38,235 bases of DNA, from the NCBI GenBank assembly GCA_902791035.1, contig CADAUA010000017.1, forward strand, positions 1 to 38,235. The letters are read 5' to 3'. The translations under genes and the position numbers were made by a program. Under the pieces are notes generated by a model that saw only the letters and a list, made by a program, of their open reading frames with translations, was not told the DNA's origin and searched no databases. The DNA comes from an uncultured Coriobacteriaceae bacterium (GTDB taxonomy: Bacteria; Actinomycetota; Coriobacteriia; Coriobacteriales; Atopobiaceae). Below are positions 19,727 to 26,724 of the stretch, piece after piece. Each line of letters begins with the position of its first letter. The first letter of the stretch is position 1.

Positions 19727-19755
19727 GTGCCAATGGTGTCTGGCACCCTTGGCAC
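19727..19755. repeat. 29-nt palindrome, REP-like subfamily 2, intergenic copy
   Basis: GTGCCAATGGTGTC and GGCACCCTTGGCAC flank one central base; the arms pair except at one position on each side. It lies 18 bp after the trigger-factor-like stop codon and directly before a terminator stem. It is the sister of the copy inside prmC. Confidence 0.65.
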
Positions 19756-19790
19756 AGAGGGGAGGCCGACGCTCGCCGGCCTCCCCTCTT
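19756..19790 (+). terminator. intrinsic terminator after the trigger-factor-like gene
   Basis: A 13-bp stem (AGAGGGGAGGCCG / CGGCCTCCCCTCT) with an 8-nt loop is followed by TTATAT. It closely resembles the terminator at 25193-25228. Confidence 0.8.
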
Positions 19791-19792
19791 AT

Positions 19793-19836
19793 ATCAACTA
19801 TGTAATGTCACAAAAGTGACTGACACTTTTGTGACA
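19793..19836 (+). repeat. REP element copy 2, 44-bp oriented unit
   Basis: ATCA-N7-AA precedes a perfect 13-bp stem (TGTCACAAAAGTG / CACTTTTGTGACA) with loop ACTGA. It ends 5 bp before the aldolase stop codon (minus strand) at 19842. Confidence 0.92.
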
Positions 19837-19841
19837 CGGAC

Positions 19842-20510
19842 CTAGGCGGCAAAGGTGGTGCGGCCGAAGGCGGCCTGCCAGGCCTCGGTGAACTCGGTCA
19901 CGGCGATCTGGGTGCCGGGGTGCTTGACCATGCCCCACACGACCTCTGGTGGCACGGTCACAGCCTGGATGCCGGCCTTGATGAGCTCATGCACCTGGTT
20001 GCCGTTCTTGAAGGAGGCGGCCACCACCTTGGCGGGCAGGCCGTTGACGGCCAGCATCTGCAGCAGGTCCTTGACCTGAGCCACGCCGTCGCCGTAGTTG
20101 CACATGCGGTTGACGTAGGGGGCCAGGTAGTCGGCACCGTTCATGGCTGCCAGGAAGGCCTCGTCGGCGGAGTAGATGGCGGTGGCCAGCACGCCCAGGC
20201 CTTCGGCCTTGCAGGTCTTGATGGCCTTGAGGCCGGCGGGGGTCACGGGGATCTTCACGTACATGTTCTTGGGACGCAGGGCGCAGATGGTGCGGGCGTC
20301 GCGCACGATGCCCTCGTAGTCCTCGGCCACGGCTTGCATGAAGAAGAGCTGGTCGTCGGAGAGGACCTCGAGCATCTGGTCGGCTACCTGCTCGGGGGTC
20401 TTGCCGCTCTTGGTGATGATGGTGGGGTTGGTGGTCACACCCGTGATGGCCAGGGTCTCGTTGAGCTCCTTGACGGCGGCGGCGTCGGCGGTGTCCAGAA
20501 TCAGTTCCAT
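19842..20510 (-). CDS. fructose-6-phosphate aldolase / small transaldolase family
   Basis: The 222-residue protein resembles the FSA/TalC group closely: it starts MELILDTADAAAVKEL, has GVTTNPTII, the Schiff-base lysine Lys86 in YVKIPVT, APYVNRM, the KVVAASFKN segment and the C-terminal AAFGRTTF. Members cleave fructose 6-phosphate to dihydroxyacetone and glyceraldehyde 3-phosphate, or act as transaldolases. In E. coli, fsaB (talC) lies beside pflC and pflD; the same trio is adjacent here, suggesting a shared pathway. The ATG at 20510 has a GAGGAG site. A TATAGT hexamer (20566-20571, minus strand) and a paired-heptamer operator lie upstream, so it can be expressed apart from pflDC. Confidence 0.92.
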   Translation of the reverse strand: MELILDTADAAAVKELNETLAITGVTTNPTIITKSGKTPEQVADQMLEVLSDDQLFFMQAVAEDYEGIVRDARTICALRPKNMYVKIPVTPAGLKAIKTCKAEGLGVLATAIYSADEAFLAAMNGADYLAPYVNRMCNYGDGVAQVKDLLQMLAVNGLPAKVVAASFKNGNQVHELIKAGIQAVTVPPEVVWGMVKHPGTQIAVTEFTEAWQAAFGRTTFAA

Positions 20511-20565
20511 GGTCTTCTCCTCATGTCTGCTCCCGTAGGAGCCCAAACCCCTTGTTGCCGGCTTC

Positions 20566-20613
20566 ACTATAGCGCAAAATGGCGGTATTTAAAATCGTTT
20601 TTTATTGTTTTAT
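20566..20613 (-). promoter_or_regulatory. aldolase promoter with paired-heptamer operator
   Basis: On the minus strand TATAGT (20571-20566) is a plausible -10. On the plus strand ATCGTTT (20594-20600) and ATTGTTT (20604-20610) repeat with 10-bp spacing and cover the -35 side. The same arrangement is found upstream of the glyoxyl-type operon at 23905-23921 and of the DeoR gene at 24287-24303. Confidence 0.6.
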
Positions 20614-20627
20614 CCAGATTTTCTACG

Positions 20628-21557
20628 TCACTCACCTCGTACCACAGTAACAAGCCCCTCCTCCTGGCAGATGGCCACGATCCCAGCCACATCCCCGTCG
20701 GAGAGCTGCCTGACTCCGCGCATGGCGTAGTCCTTGTTCAGCGAGTCGTACTTGCCCTCGCCCAACTGATGGAAGGGCAGGACGTCCGCGCGGCGGATCC
20801 CAAGCTCCCGGGCGCGGCGAGCGTTGGCCCGCACGTTGGCGGGGCCGTCCGTATAGCCGGGTACGATGGGCATGCGGGCCACCACGCGCTCCCCCAGGTC
20901 CACTCCAGCCGCGGACAGAGCCTGCAGGTTCCGGTCGCGAAGCTCCGGGTCCAGAAGGACCACCCGCCGGCTCCCCTCGCGGTCGGCTACCTTGAAGTCG
21001 ACGAGAAACACGTCCACCACCTGGGCCAGGCGCGCCACGGCATCGGTCGAGAGCGGCACCGCCAGCGTTGACTCCACCGCCGTACCCACACCCGCCTCGT
21101 GCACGCGGGCAAGAAGCTCCAGCGCCGCCCCCAGGTTGGGCCCAGCCAGGCACTCGCCGCCCGAGAGCGTGACGCCACCGCCGGACTCCTCGTAAAAGGT
21201 CACGTCGCGCATGACAAGGTCGAACAGCTCGTCCACGTCCACCGGCTTGCCCATGAGCTCCTTGGCTCCCGTGGGGCACTCGTGGGGCATGCGCGGACAG
21301 TCCACGAGGCCGTCCCCGCCCTCCGCCATGGAGCAGTGGATGCACAGGCGTCCCTTCCACGAGACCTCAGGCTCGAAGGAGAGGTTCTCCGGGTTGCAGC
21401 ACCAGGGACAGCGGAAGGGGCAGCCCTTGAGGAAGACCACCGTGCGGATGCCCCCGCCGTCGTGGATCGAGAAGCGCTGGACGTTGGTGTAGAGGGCAGC
21501 TCTGGGCGCGGCCCGGGGCGGGTCCTGCGGAGTGGCAGCTGGGGTGGCGGCTGGCAT
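20628..21557 (-). CDS. pflC: glycyl radical enzyme activating enzyme (PflC-like radical SAM protein)
   Basis: Activases of this type abstract a hydrogen from the glycine of their partner enzyme using S-adenosylmethionine and a [4Fe-4S] cluster. The 309-residue protein has the radical SAM motif CPFRCPWC in KGCPFRCPWCCNPE, the GGGVTLSGGE glycine-rich motif, and a cysteine-containing insert (CIHC, then Cys at DCPR and ECPTGA), which suggests an extra iron-sulfur cluster. The insert has fewer cysteines than two-cluster activases. Its ATG overlaps the stop codon of the adjacent glycyl radical enzyme by one base, so the two are coupled. The N-terminal 20 residues are Ala/Pro-rich and not conserved. 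Confidence 0.92.
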   Translation of the reverse strand: MPAATPAATPQDPPRAAPRAALYTNVQRFSIHDGGGIRTVVFLKGCPFRCPWCCNPENLSFEPEVSWKGRLCIHCSMAEGGDGLVDCPRMPHECPTGAKELMGKPVDVDELFDLVMRDVTFYEESGGGVTLSGGECLAGPNLGAALELLARVHEAGVGTAVESTLAVPLSTDAVARLAQVVDVFLVDFKVADREGSRRVVLLDPELRDRNLQALSAAGVDLGERVVARMPIVPGYTDGPANVRANARRARELGIRRADVLPFHQLGEGKYDSLNKDYAMRGVRQLSDGDVAGIVAICQEEGLVTVVRGE

Positions 21558-23857
21558 CAGAGCACGTGCTCCGTTCGGTTGATGATGTCGTCCTGGATCT
21601 CGCGCCCCAGCTCCACGAACATGGCGCTGTAACCCGCCACGCGCACCACCAGGTCACGGTGGTTCTCGGGGTGCTTCTGGGCATCTATCAGGGTAGCACG
21701 GTCCACCACGTTGAACTGGATGTGCTGGATCCCCAGGCGCGAGAAGGCTCGCAGATAGGCCATGAGCTTCTCCAGGCCGCCCTCCCCCGCCAGGGTGGAC
21801 GGGGTGAACTTGACGTTGAGCAGGCTGCCGTTGGAGTCGAGGACGTTGTCAAGCTTGCCCACGCTCATGAGGTCCGCGGTGGGACCGCTCTTGTCGCGCC
21901 CCACCATGGGCGAGAGGCCGCCGTCGGCCAGCTGCTCGCCCGCGCGGCGGCCGTCGGGCGTGGCTCCCACCACGGCACCCAGCGGGATGTGGGCGCTCAC
22001 GGTATAGGAGCCCGGCTGGAAGTGGCCACCGCGGGGATTCTCGTACTTGGCCACCTCCTCGCCGTAGTGGCGCAGGAAGTCCGCACCGATAAGGTCCACC
22101 TCGTCCACGTCGTTGCCGTACTTGGGGTAGCGGTTGACGAAGCGCTGGCGCCAGACCTCGTCTCCGGCACCCTGCCAGTCGCGGCCCAGCATGGCGAGGA
22201 GATCCGCCCAGGAGAGGGCCTTCTCCTCTAAGACCGCCTTGCGGACGACCTCCAGGGAGTCCGCAAGGTTGGCCGTGCCCACGCCCTGGACGCCGGAGGG
22301 GTTGTAGCGCGCGCCACCGGAGGTGATGTCGGCCCCGTTCTCCAGGCAGTCGTGCACGAGGGTGGAGAGGAGGGGCGTGGGGCTCGTCTCGCGGTGTGCC
22401 AGGTCGCAGGTGTTGCAGCCGCGCACCATGAGGGCCACGTAGTGGTCGATCGTGGCCTTGACGGCGTCGGTGAGGGCCTCGAAGCTGGGGAAGCCCTCGG
22501 GATGCGCCCGCATGGTGATCTCCAGGCACTTCATCATGTTGAACATGCTGATGTCGTGCAGGCCATACATGCGACCGGGGATGGAGAGCTCCACGCAGCC
22601 CACCACGGCGTAGTCGCGGGCGTCGGCCAGGCTCACGCCGCGGTTGGTAAAGGCCCGGACGTTGACCTCGTCGTTGAAGCTCTGGGGGATGCCGTCGCCC
22701 AGGCGCACGATCTCGGCCGCCTTGTGGAGCAGACGCTCCGGGGTCGCCCTGTGGATGCGCAGGGACAGGTTGGGCTGGGGCAGGCGGGTGTCGCGCTGGA
22801 CGTCCAGCAGGAGCTCGGAGAGCTCGTTGGAGGCATCGTTGCCCTCGGCGTCCACGCCGCCCACCACCAGGTTGTAGCCCGTGGGAAAGCCCGCGAAGAA
22901 CTTGGCGCTCTCGGTGGAGCGCACGAAGACCACGGTGTTGCACTTGAGGTAGAAGCACTGCAGGAGCTCGCGGACCTGCGCCGGGGTGGCACCAGCGGCC
23001 ACGGAGGCGCGGTAGTAGGGCAGGAGGTACTGGTCGGCGCGGCCCAGGCTTAGGGAGCTGGCGTTGGACTCGTGCTGCAGGGCCACCGAGACGAGCCACA
23101 GGAGCTGGAGGGCGTCGTAGAGGTCGCGCGCGGGCTGGATGGCGATGTGGGCAAGCACGTCACCGATGCGGGAGAGCTCGGCCGCACGGGTGGGGGCGGT
23201 CGCGGGATCGGCGGCCTTCTCGCGCACGATGCCCTCGTAGCGCCGCACGTAGGCTATGGTCGCGTCCATGCAGACAAGGGCCGCCTGGTAGAAGTCGTTC
23301 TCGGGGGTCTTGGCAGCGTAGTCGGCCACCTCGTCGCGGATGTCTCCCAGGCCGCGGCGCAGGACCTCCTCGAAGTCGGCGATGATGTGGCCCTGGCCCT
23401 TGTCGGTCTGGGCCACGGCAAAGACCTTCTGCCCCTGGGCGGCCGCGACCTCCGGCTCCAGGTGGGCGGTAAACCAGTCGTTGAGGGTCTGGCCCTTCCA
23501 GTAGGGATAGAGGACCTCGCGGAAGTAGGCCTTGTCTTCCTCGGAGACGTCAAAGCGGTCCTGCGGACGCACGGGTAACTGGTCGAGCTCGTCCATGATC
23601 CAGTAGGGGCTCATCTCGGGCGAGAGCACACCTGCCCGAGGGGTCGGGGTGCGGTTGCCCACCAGCAGGTCGTGGTCGTCGATCACGATCTGGTGGCTCT
23701 CCAGCACGTGTCGGAAGGCCTTGGCGCGCCGCATGACGACCGGCTCGCCCTCGGTCTCCTGGTAGCTCTCCATGTAGAGCCTGCCGCGCTCCAGCGAGAT
23801 CTGGCGGTTATGGGCAAAGAGCGACTCCTTGATGATGCGCGTGCGCTCGGTCAGCAT
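21557..23857 (-). CDS. pflD: glycyl radical enzyme, PflD type
   Basis: The 766-residue protein carries the radical-bearing glycine Gly742 in VVRVAGYSAMFVELG and the active-site cysteine Cys421 in AVVGCVELSIPGRMYGLHD. From memory of the family it matches E. coli PflD over its whole length, including QTDKGQGHII, SNASSLSLGR, FFAGFPTGY and YTVSAHIPLG. PflD is annotated as formate acetyltransferase 2, but the GCVE active site is of the dehydratase or C-C/C-X lyase kind rather than the paired CC of true pyruvate formate-lyase, so the substrate is unknown. The aldolase and activase neighbours suggest sugar or polyol catabolism under anaerobic conditions. The start follows GAGGGGG. Confidence 0.92.
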   Translation of the reverse strand: MLTERTRIIKESLFAHNRQISLERGRLYMESYQETEGEPVVMRRAKAFRHVLESHQIVIDDHDLLVGNRTPTPRAGVLSPEMSPYWIMDELDQLPVRPQDRFDVSEEDKAYFREVLYPYWKGQTLNDWFTAHLEPEVAAAQGQKVFAVAQTDKGQGHIIADFEEVLRRGLGDIRDEVADYAAKTPENDFYQAALVCMDATIAYVRRYEGIVREKAADPATAPTRAAELSRIGDVLAHIAIQPARDLYDALQLLWLVSVALQHESNASSLSLGRADQYLLPYYRASVAAGATPAQVRELLQCFYLKCNTVVFVRSTESAKFFAGFPTGYNLVVGGVDAEGNDASNELSELLLDVQRDTRLPQPNLSLRIHRATPERLLHKAAEIVRLGDGIPQSFNDEVNVRAFTNRGVSLADARDYAVVGCVELSIPGRMYGLHDISMFNMMKCLEITMRAHPEGFPSFEALTDAVKATIDHYVALMVRGCNTCDLAHRETSPTPLLSTLVHDCLENGADITSGGARYNPSGVQGVGTANLADSLEVVRKAVLEEKALSWADLLAMLGRDWQGAGDEVWRQRFVNRYPKYGNDVDEVDLIGADFLRHYGEEVAKYENPRGGHFQPGSYTVSAHIPLGAVVGATPDGRRAGEQLADGGLSPMVGRDKSGPTADLMSVGKLDNVLDSNGSLLNVKFTPSTLAGEGGLEKLMAYLRAFSRLGIQHIQFNVVDRATLIDAQKHPENHRDLVVRVAGYSAMFVELGREIQDDIINRTEHVL

Positions 23858-23904
23858 GCGGTGCCCCCTCAGGAAGATAGTAATATCGGTGGTTCTCAGT
23901 ATTT

Positions 23905-23921
23905 ATTGTTTCATATCGTTT
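23905..23921. promoter_or_regulatory. paired-heptamer operator upstream of pflD
   Basis: ATTGTTT (23905-23911) and ATCGTTT (23915-23921) lie 10 bp apart, 48-64 bp upstream of the pflD start. The 13-mer TTTATTGTTTCAT at 23902-23914 differs from that at the aldolase gene (20601-20613) by one base. A minus-strand TATTAC lies between it and the gene and may be the -10. Confidence 0.6.
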
Positions 23922-24088
23922 GACTGATAAGGATCACTTCTTCGTAGGCAATCGGTTTCTTCACCTTGAGGACACACACTAAAGCAGGGAAAGCGCACGG
24001 AACGTCTGACAGCACCCCCGGCACCTCCCGTGAGTAGTAGGGCCTGCGTTCCTCCGCGGGCCGCCCCCCGCGAGGATACCGCGCTGAT

Positions 24089-24247
24089 TGCATCGGCACT
24101 GCGGACATCCCGCACTGGTTGCACCATTTTGACCCCCCCCGAGGCCCCTTTTCGATGCATCTGGCGCGCTATGCCGATTGCGGCGGTGCATATGGCGCGC
24201 TATCCCGACCGCGGTGGTGCATTTGGCGCGGAATGTCGGCCCCAACC
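24089..24247. repeat. 31-bp-phased imperfect direct repeats upstream of the DeoR-type gene
   Basis: Three clear units begin TGCAT at 24156, 24187 and 24218. Each reads TGCAT, one base, TGGCGCG and then an ATNCCGA-like part; the third is diverged after TGGCGCG. Two weaker units begin TGCA at 24089 and 24120, again 31 bp apart; a C-run expands the step before 24156 to 36 bp. The 31-bp period is about three helical turns. Confidence 0.55.
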
Positions 24248-24286
24248 TGCCGCTCGTCGCCACCCGCACCTTTCTCGCTTTGCTAT

Positions 24287-24303
24287 ATTGAGTTTTATTG
24301 GTT
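24287..24303. promoter_or_regulatory. paired-heptamer operator at the DeoR-type gene
   Basis: ATTGAGT (24287-24293) and ATTGGTT (24297-24303) are 10 bp apart and overlap TATATT (24284-24289), a likely -10. Binding here would give autorepression. Confidence 0.5.
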
Positions 24304-24330
24304 CAAACCAAGCAATACAGGGAGAAAGCC

Positions 24331-25086
24331 ATGTTCAAGCGCGAGCGTCAAGCGGAGATCCTCAGCATGCTGGAAGCGCAGGGCCGCGTTGCGGTGACCG
24401 ACCTGGCCCGTCGCTTCGAGGTGACCGAGGACTGCGTGCGCAAGGACCTGCAGCAGCTGGACCGCGAGGGCAAGTGCCGCCGCGTCTATGGCGGCGCCGT
24501 GAGCGTGAGCGCCCTGCCCACGCACGACGTCTTCCAGCGCGTGGAGGACTACCGTCAGGAGAAGGAGCAGATCGCCGCCAAGGCCTACGCCCTCATCCAG
24601 GACGGGCAGACCATCTTCCTGGACATCTCCACGACCAACCTCTATCTGGCCAGGCTCCTGGCCGCGAGCGGACGCCGCATCATCGTGGTGTCAAACATGC
24701 TCGACGTCCTCAAGACGGTGGCTGCGGACGCGGGGATAAGCGCCCAGTGCCCCGGCGGCCAGGTGAACGCCGAGCTCAACGGCCTCGTGGGGGCGGTGGC
24801 CGTCGAGAGCCTGCGCAACCAGCACTTCGACCTTGCCTTCATGGGCACCCTCGTGCTGGATCCCGAGGGCGACCGCGTGACCACCTTCGACCAGGAGGAC
24901 GGGCTTACCAAGCGCGCCGCCATGGCGTCTGCCGAGCATACCTACCTCATGGCCGACTCCCACAAGTTCATGACCCACGGCGGGTACCGCTACGGCAAGC
25001 TCTCCGAGTTCACCGGGCTCATCACGGACGACCGGCGACCCGAGTCGTGCGATGCCGTGCGCCAGCTGGGCATCGAGGTCCTCTGA
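24331..25086 (+). CDS. DeoR-family transcriptional regulator of the pflDC/aldolase cassette
   Basis: The 251-residue protein has an N-terminal DeoR helix-turn-helix (RQAEILSMLEAQGRVAVTDLARRFEVTEDCVRKDLQQLD, about residues 7-45, quoted only to mark the region by its ends RQAEI and QQLD), the RVYGGA hinge at 51-56 and a C-terminal sugar-phosphate sensor fold with ISTTNLYLAR, MGTLVLD and the conserved MADSHKF lysine. Such proteins bind phosphorylated sugars. It is divergent from pflD, which argues for local control. I chose ATG 24331 with a GGGAG site; an in-frame TTG 33 nt upstream would fall inside the proposed operator. A GC-rich terminator shared with rpmE follows. Confidence 0.92.
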   Translation: MFKRERQAEILSMLEAQGRVAVTDLARRFEVTEDCVRKDLQQLDREGKCRRVYGGAVSVSALPTHDVFQRVEDYRQEKEQIAAKAYALIQDGQTIFLDISTTNLYLARLLAASGRRIIVVSNMLDVLKTVAADAGISAQCPGGQVNAELNGLVGAVAVESLRNQHFDLAFMGTLVLDPEGDRVTTFDQEDGLTKRAAMASAEHTYLMADSHKFMTHGGYRYGKLSEFTGLITDDRRPESCDAVRQLGIEVL

Positions 25087-25192
25087 CCCACCGCGACGGT
25101 TCGCCGACCCGGTAGTCGACCGGTCACCGCGCAACCGCCCGACGCCCAGCGTCCGGCCCCAGCTGCTGGCTAGAATCCGCTGGCTAGAAACG

Positions 25193-25228
25193 CAAAGGGG
25201 AGGCCGACAAGGTCGACCTCCCCTCTTT
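25193..25228. terminator. bidirectional terminator between the DeoR-type gene and rpmE
   Basis: The stem GGGGAGGCCGAC / GTCGACCTCCCC has one mismatch and is bordered by AAA on the left and CTCTTT on the right. It can therefore serve both convergent genes. It is nearly the same as the terminator at 19756-19790. Confidence 0.75.
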
Positions 25229-25254
25229 CGTACGCGCTATGGCGGCGAGAGGCG

Positions 25255-25689
25255 CTACTCGGCAGCCTGCTCCTCGACGGCAGGGGCCTCGGTGGCCTCA
25301 GCGGGCTCGGCAGGGGCCTCGGCGGCAGCCTTGGCGGCCTCGGCAGCGGCCTTCTTGGCGTACTCGGCAGCGCGCTTGGCCTTGGCGGCAGCCTTGGCCT
25401 CGGCAGCGGCCTTGCGGGCGGCCTCGGCCTCGGCGGCCTTGGCAGCCTTGGCGGCCTTGGCGGCCTTGGCCTTCTCGAGCTGGGCCTGGGCGGCGCCGCC
25501 GAACTTGTCGGCGAAGCGCTGGACGCGACCGCCGGTGTCAACGAGCTTCTGCTGGCCGGTGTAGAAGGGGTGGCACTTGTCGCAGAGGTCGATGCTCATC
25601 TCGGGAACGGTGGCGCGGGTGACCCACGTGTTGCCGCAGGTGCAGCGCACCGTGCACTGCATGTACTTGGGATGGATGTTCTGCTTCAT
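25255..25689 (-). CDS. rpmE: 50S ribosomal protein L31 with a long Ala/Lys-rich C-terminal extension
   Basis: L31 bridges the ribosomal subunits. Residues 1-65 are a complete zinc-binding L31: [10 protein letters not shown], Cys16 and Cys18 in RCTCGNTW, Cys36 and Cys39 in [11 protein letters not shown], then [15 protein letters not shown]. From about residue 66 the protein continues for nearly 80 residues as Ala/Lys/Glu repeats ([10 protein letters not shown] type) and an acidic Pro/Glu/Ala end, twice the normal length. The composition recalls histone-H1-like tails and would be basic and helical or disordered. The ATG at 25689 follows AAAGGAG. In Bacillus, rpmE lies just upstream of the tdk-prfA block; here that neighbourhood is interrupted. 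Confidence 0.95.
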   Translation of the reverse strand: MKQNIHPKYMQCTVRCTCGNTWVTRATVPEMSIDLCDKCHPFYTGQQKLVDTGGRVQRFADKFGGAAQAQLEKAKAAKAAKAAKAAEAEAARKAAAEAKAAAKAKRAAEYAKKAAAEAAKAAAEAPAEPAEATEAPAVEEQAAE

Positions 25690-25827
25690 GGATGGCTCCT
25701 TTGCTGGGCCTGGTTTCCGACCAGGCGAGGGGTGTGGTGCTGCCCGGTTTCCGACCGGAGCAGTCAAGCTTTTAGATAGTAGCAGATTGAACGCGGGCAC
25801 TGCGTGAAGATTTGTCGCATAATCGGA

Positions 25828-25869
25828 AGGTCCGCAAGCTTAGGTCCGCAAGCTTAGGTCCGCAAACCC
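25828..25869 (+). repeat. 14-bp tandem repeats in the coaX leader
   Basis: AGGTCCGCAAGCTT occurs twice in direct succession (25828-25841, 25842-25855) and is followed by a third unit AGGTCCGCAAACCC (25856-25869). The last unit runs into the AGGAGG ribosome site. The AAGCTT parts are self-complementary. Confidence 0.8.
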
Positions 25870-25879
25870 AGGAGGCCAC

Positions 25880-26659
25880 ATGTTCCTCGCCATCGACGTG
25901 GGCAACACCCAGACGACCATCGGACTCCTGGACGATGCCGGCAGCACCGTGCACGGCTGGCGCATGTCCACCACCGCTACCGACACCTCCGACATGCTGC
26001 ATGCCCGCATCTTCACGGACTTCATGATGGACGGTCTCGACCTCGGCTGCGTGACCGCCGCCGGCGTGGCCTGCGTGGTCCCGCGGCTCTCGCGCGCCTG
26101 GTGCCGCTGCCTCACGGCCCACCTGGGACACCAGCCCCTCATGGTCACGGCCGGACAGGACTACGGCATGGTCGTGAACATGCCCGACCCCAGGCAGGTG
26201 GGTGCCGACCGCATAGCCAACGCCATCGCCGCACGCGAGACCTACGGGGCACCCGTGATCGTGGTGGACTTTGGCACGGCGACGAACATCGACGTCGTGG
26301 ATGCCACCGGGGCATATCGGGGCGGCACTATCTCGCCCGGGCTCATGCTCTCCGCCGACGCGCTCTTCTCGCGCGCGGCAAAGCTCTCCAGCGTGCCCGT
26401 GGAGGCCCCGGGCCACACCTTGGGCGCCACGACCGAGGAGGCCGTGCAGGCAGGTCTGGTGGTAGGCGCGGCGGCCCAGGCCGAGGGGCTCGTGGCTCGC
26501 ATCAGGGCCGAGCTGGGTGCCCCGACCGCGACCGTGGTGGGCACGGGCGGCCTGGCCCGCACCGTGAGCGCCGCGACCGACGTATTCGACGCGATCGACC
26601 CGGACCTCACCCTACGCGGCATCCACCGGATCTGGCTCCATGAGCAGGAGAGGAACTAG
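25880..26659 (+). CDS. coaX: type III pantothenate kinase
   Basis: CoaX phosphorylates pantothenate in the first step of CoA synthesis. The 259-residue protein has the N-terminal ATP-binding DVGNTQTTIG (Asp6), the PDPRQVGADRIANAIAA motif, VVDFGTATNIDVV and GGTISPGL, all of which distinguish type III from types I and II. The C terminus has GTGGLA. The start follows AGGAGG at 25871. It converges on a biotin-ligase-like gene, and the two are separated by a tandem pair of palindromes. birA and coaX are neighbours in many Gram-positive genomes. Confidence 0.95.
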   Translation: MFLAIDVGNTQTTIGLLDDAGSTVHGWRMSTTATDTSDMLHARIFTDFMMDGLDLGCVTAAGVACVVPRLSRAWCRCLTAHLGHQPLMVTAGQDYGMVVNMPDPRQVGADRIANAIAARETYGAPVIVVDFGTATNIDVVDATGAYRGGTISPGLMLSADALFSRAAKLSSVPVEAPGHTLGATTEEAVQAGLVVGAAAQAEGLVARIRAELGAPTATVVGTGGLARTVSAATDVFDAIDPDLTLRGIHRIWLHEQERN

Positions 26660-26660
26660 C

Positions 26661-26692
26661 GGGCAGCAGGGGGTACTCCCCTAGTGCCCGGT
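26661..26692. repeat. GGGGTACTCCCC-family palindrome, copy 4 (tandem pair, left)
   Basis: A 32-bp unit starts GGGCAGCAGGGGG and ends CTAGTGCCCGGT. The outer GGGCA / TGCCC and inner AGGGG / CCCCT pair around a two-base mismatch. It lies 1 bp beyond the coaX stop codon. Confidence 0.75.
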
Positions 26693-26724
26693 GGGCAGAA
26701 AGGGGTACTCCCCTAGTGCCCGGT
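26693..26724. repeat. GGGGTACTCCCC-family palindrome, copy 5 (tandem pair, right)
   Basis: A second 32-bp unit follows with no gap and differs from copy 4 at two bases. Its final 12 bases (26713-26724) encode the last three residues and the stop codon of the biotin-ligase-like gene on the minus strand. Confidence 0.75.

Larger units (their letters stand above)
23858..24330. other. 473-bp divergent control region between pflD and the DeoR-type gene
   Basis: It is AT-rich next to each gene and GC-rich in the middle. It contains the pflD promoter side with a paired-heptamer operator (23905-23921), a 31-bp-phased repeat array (24089-24247) and the DeoR operator (24287-24303). No convincing reading frame is present: the open frames across the array change frame with each 31-bp unit. 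Confidence 0.6.

Noticed and set aside
24089..24247. CRISPR array
   Set aside because: Units are adjacent and imperfect with no distinct spacers, and no cas gene is nearby.
24119..24397. small coding gene within the pflD-DeoR control region
   Set aside because: The frame runs through 31-bp repeats that shift phase at each unit, lacks a ribosome site and overlaps the DeoR start.
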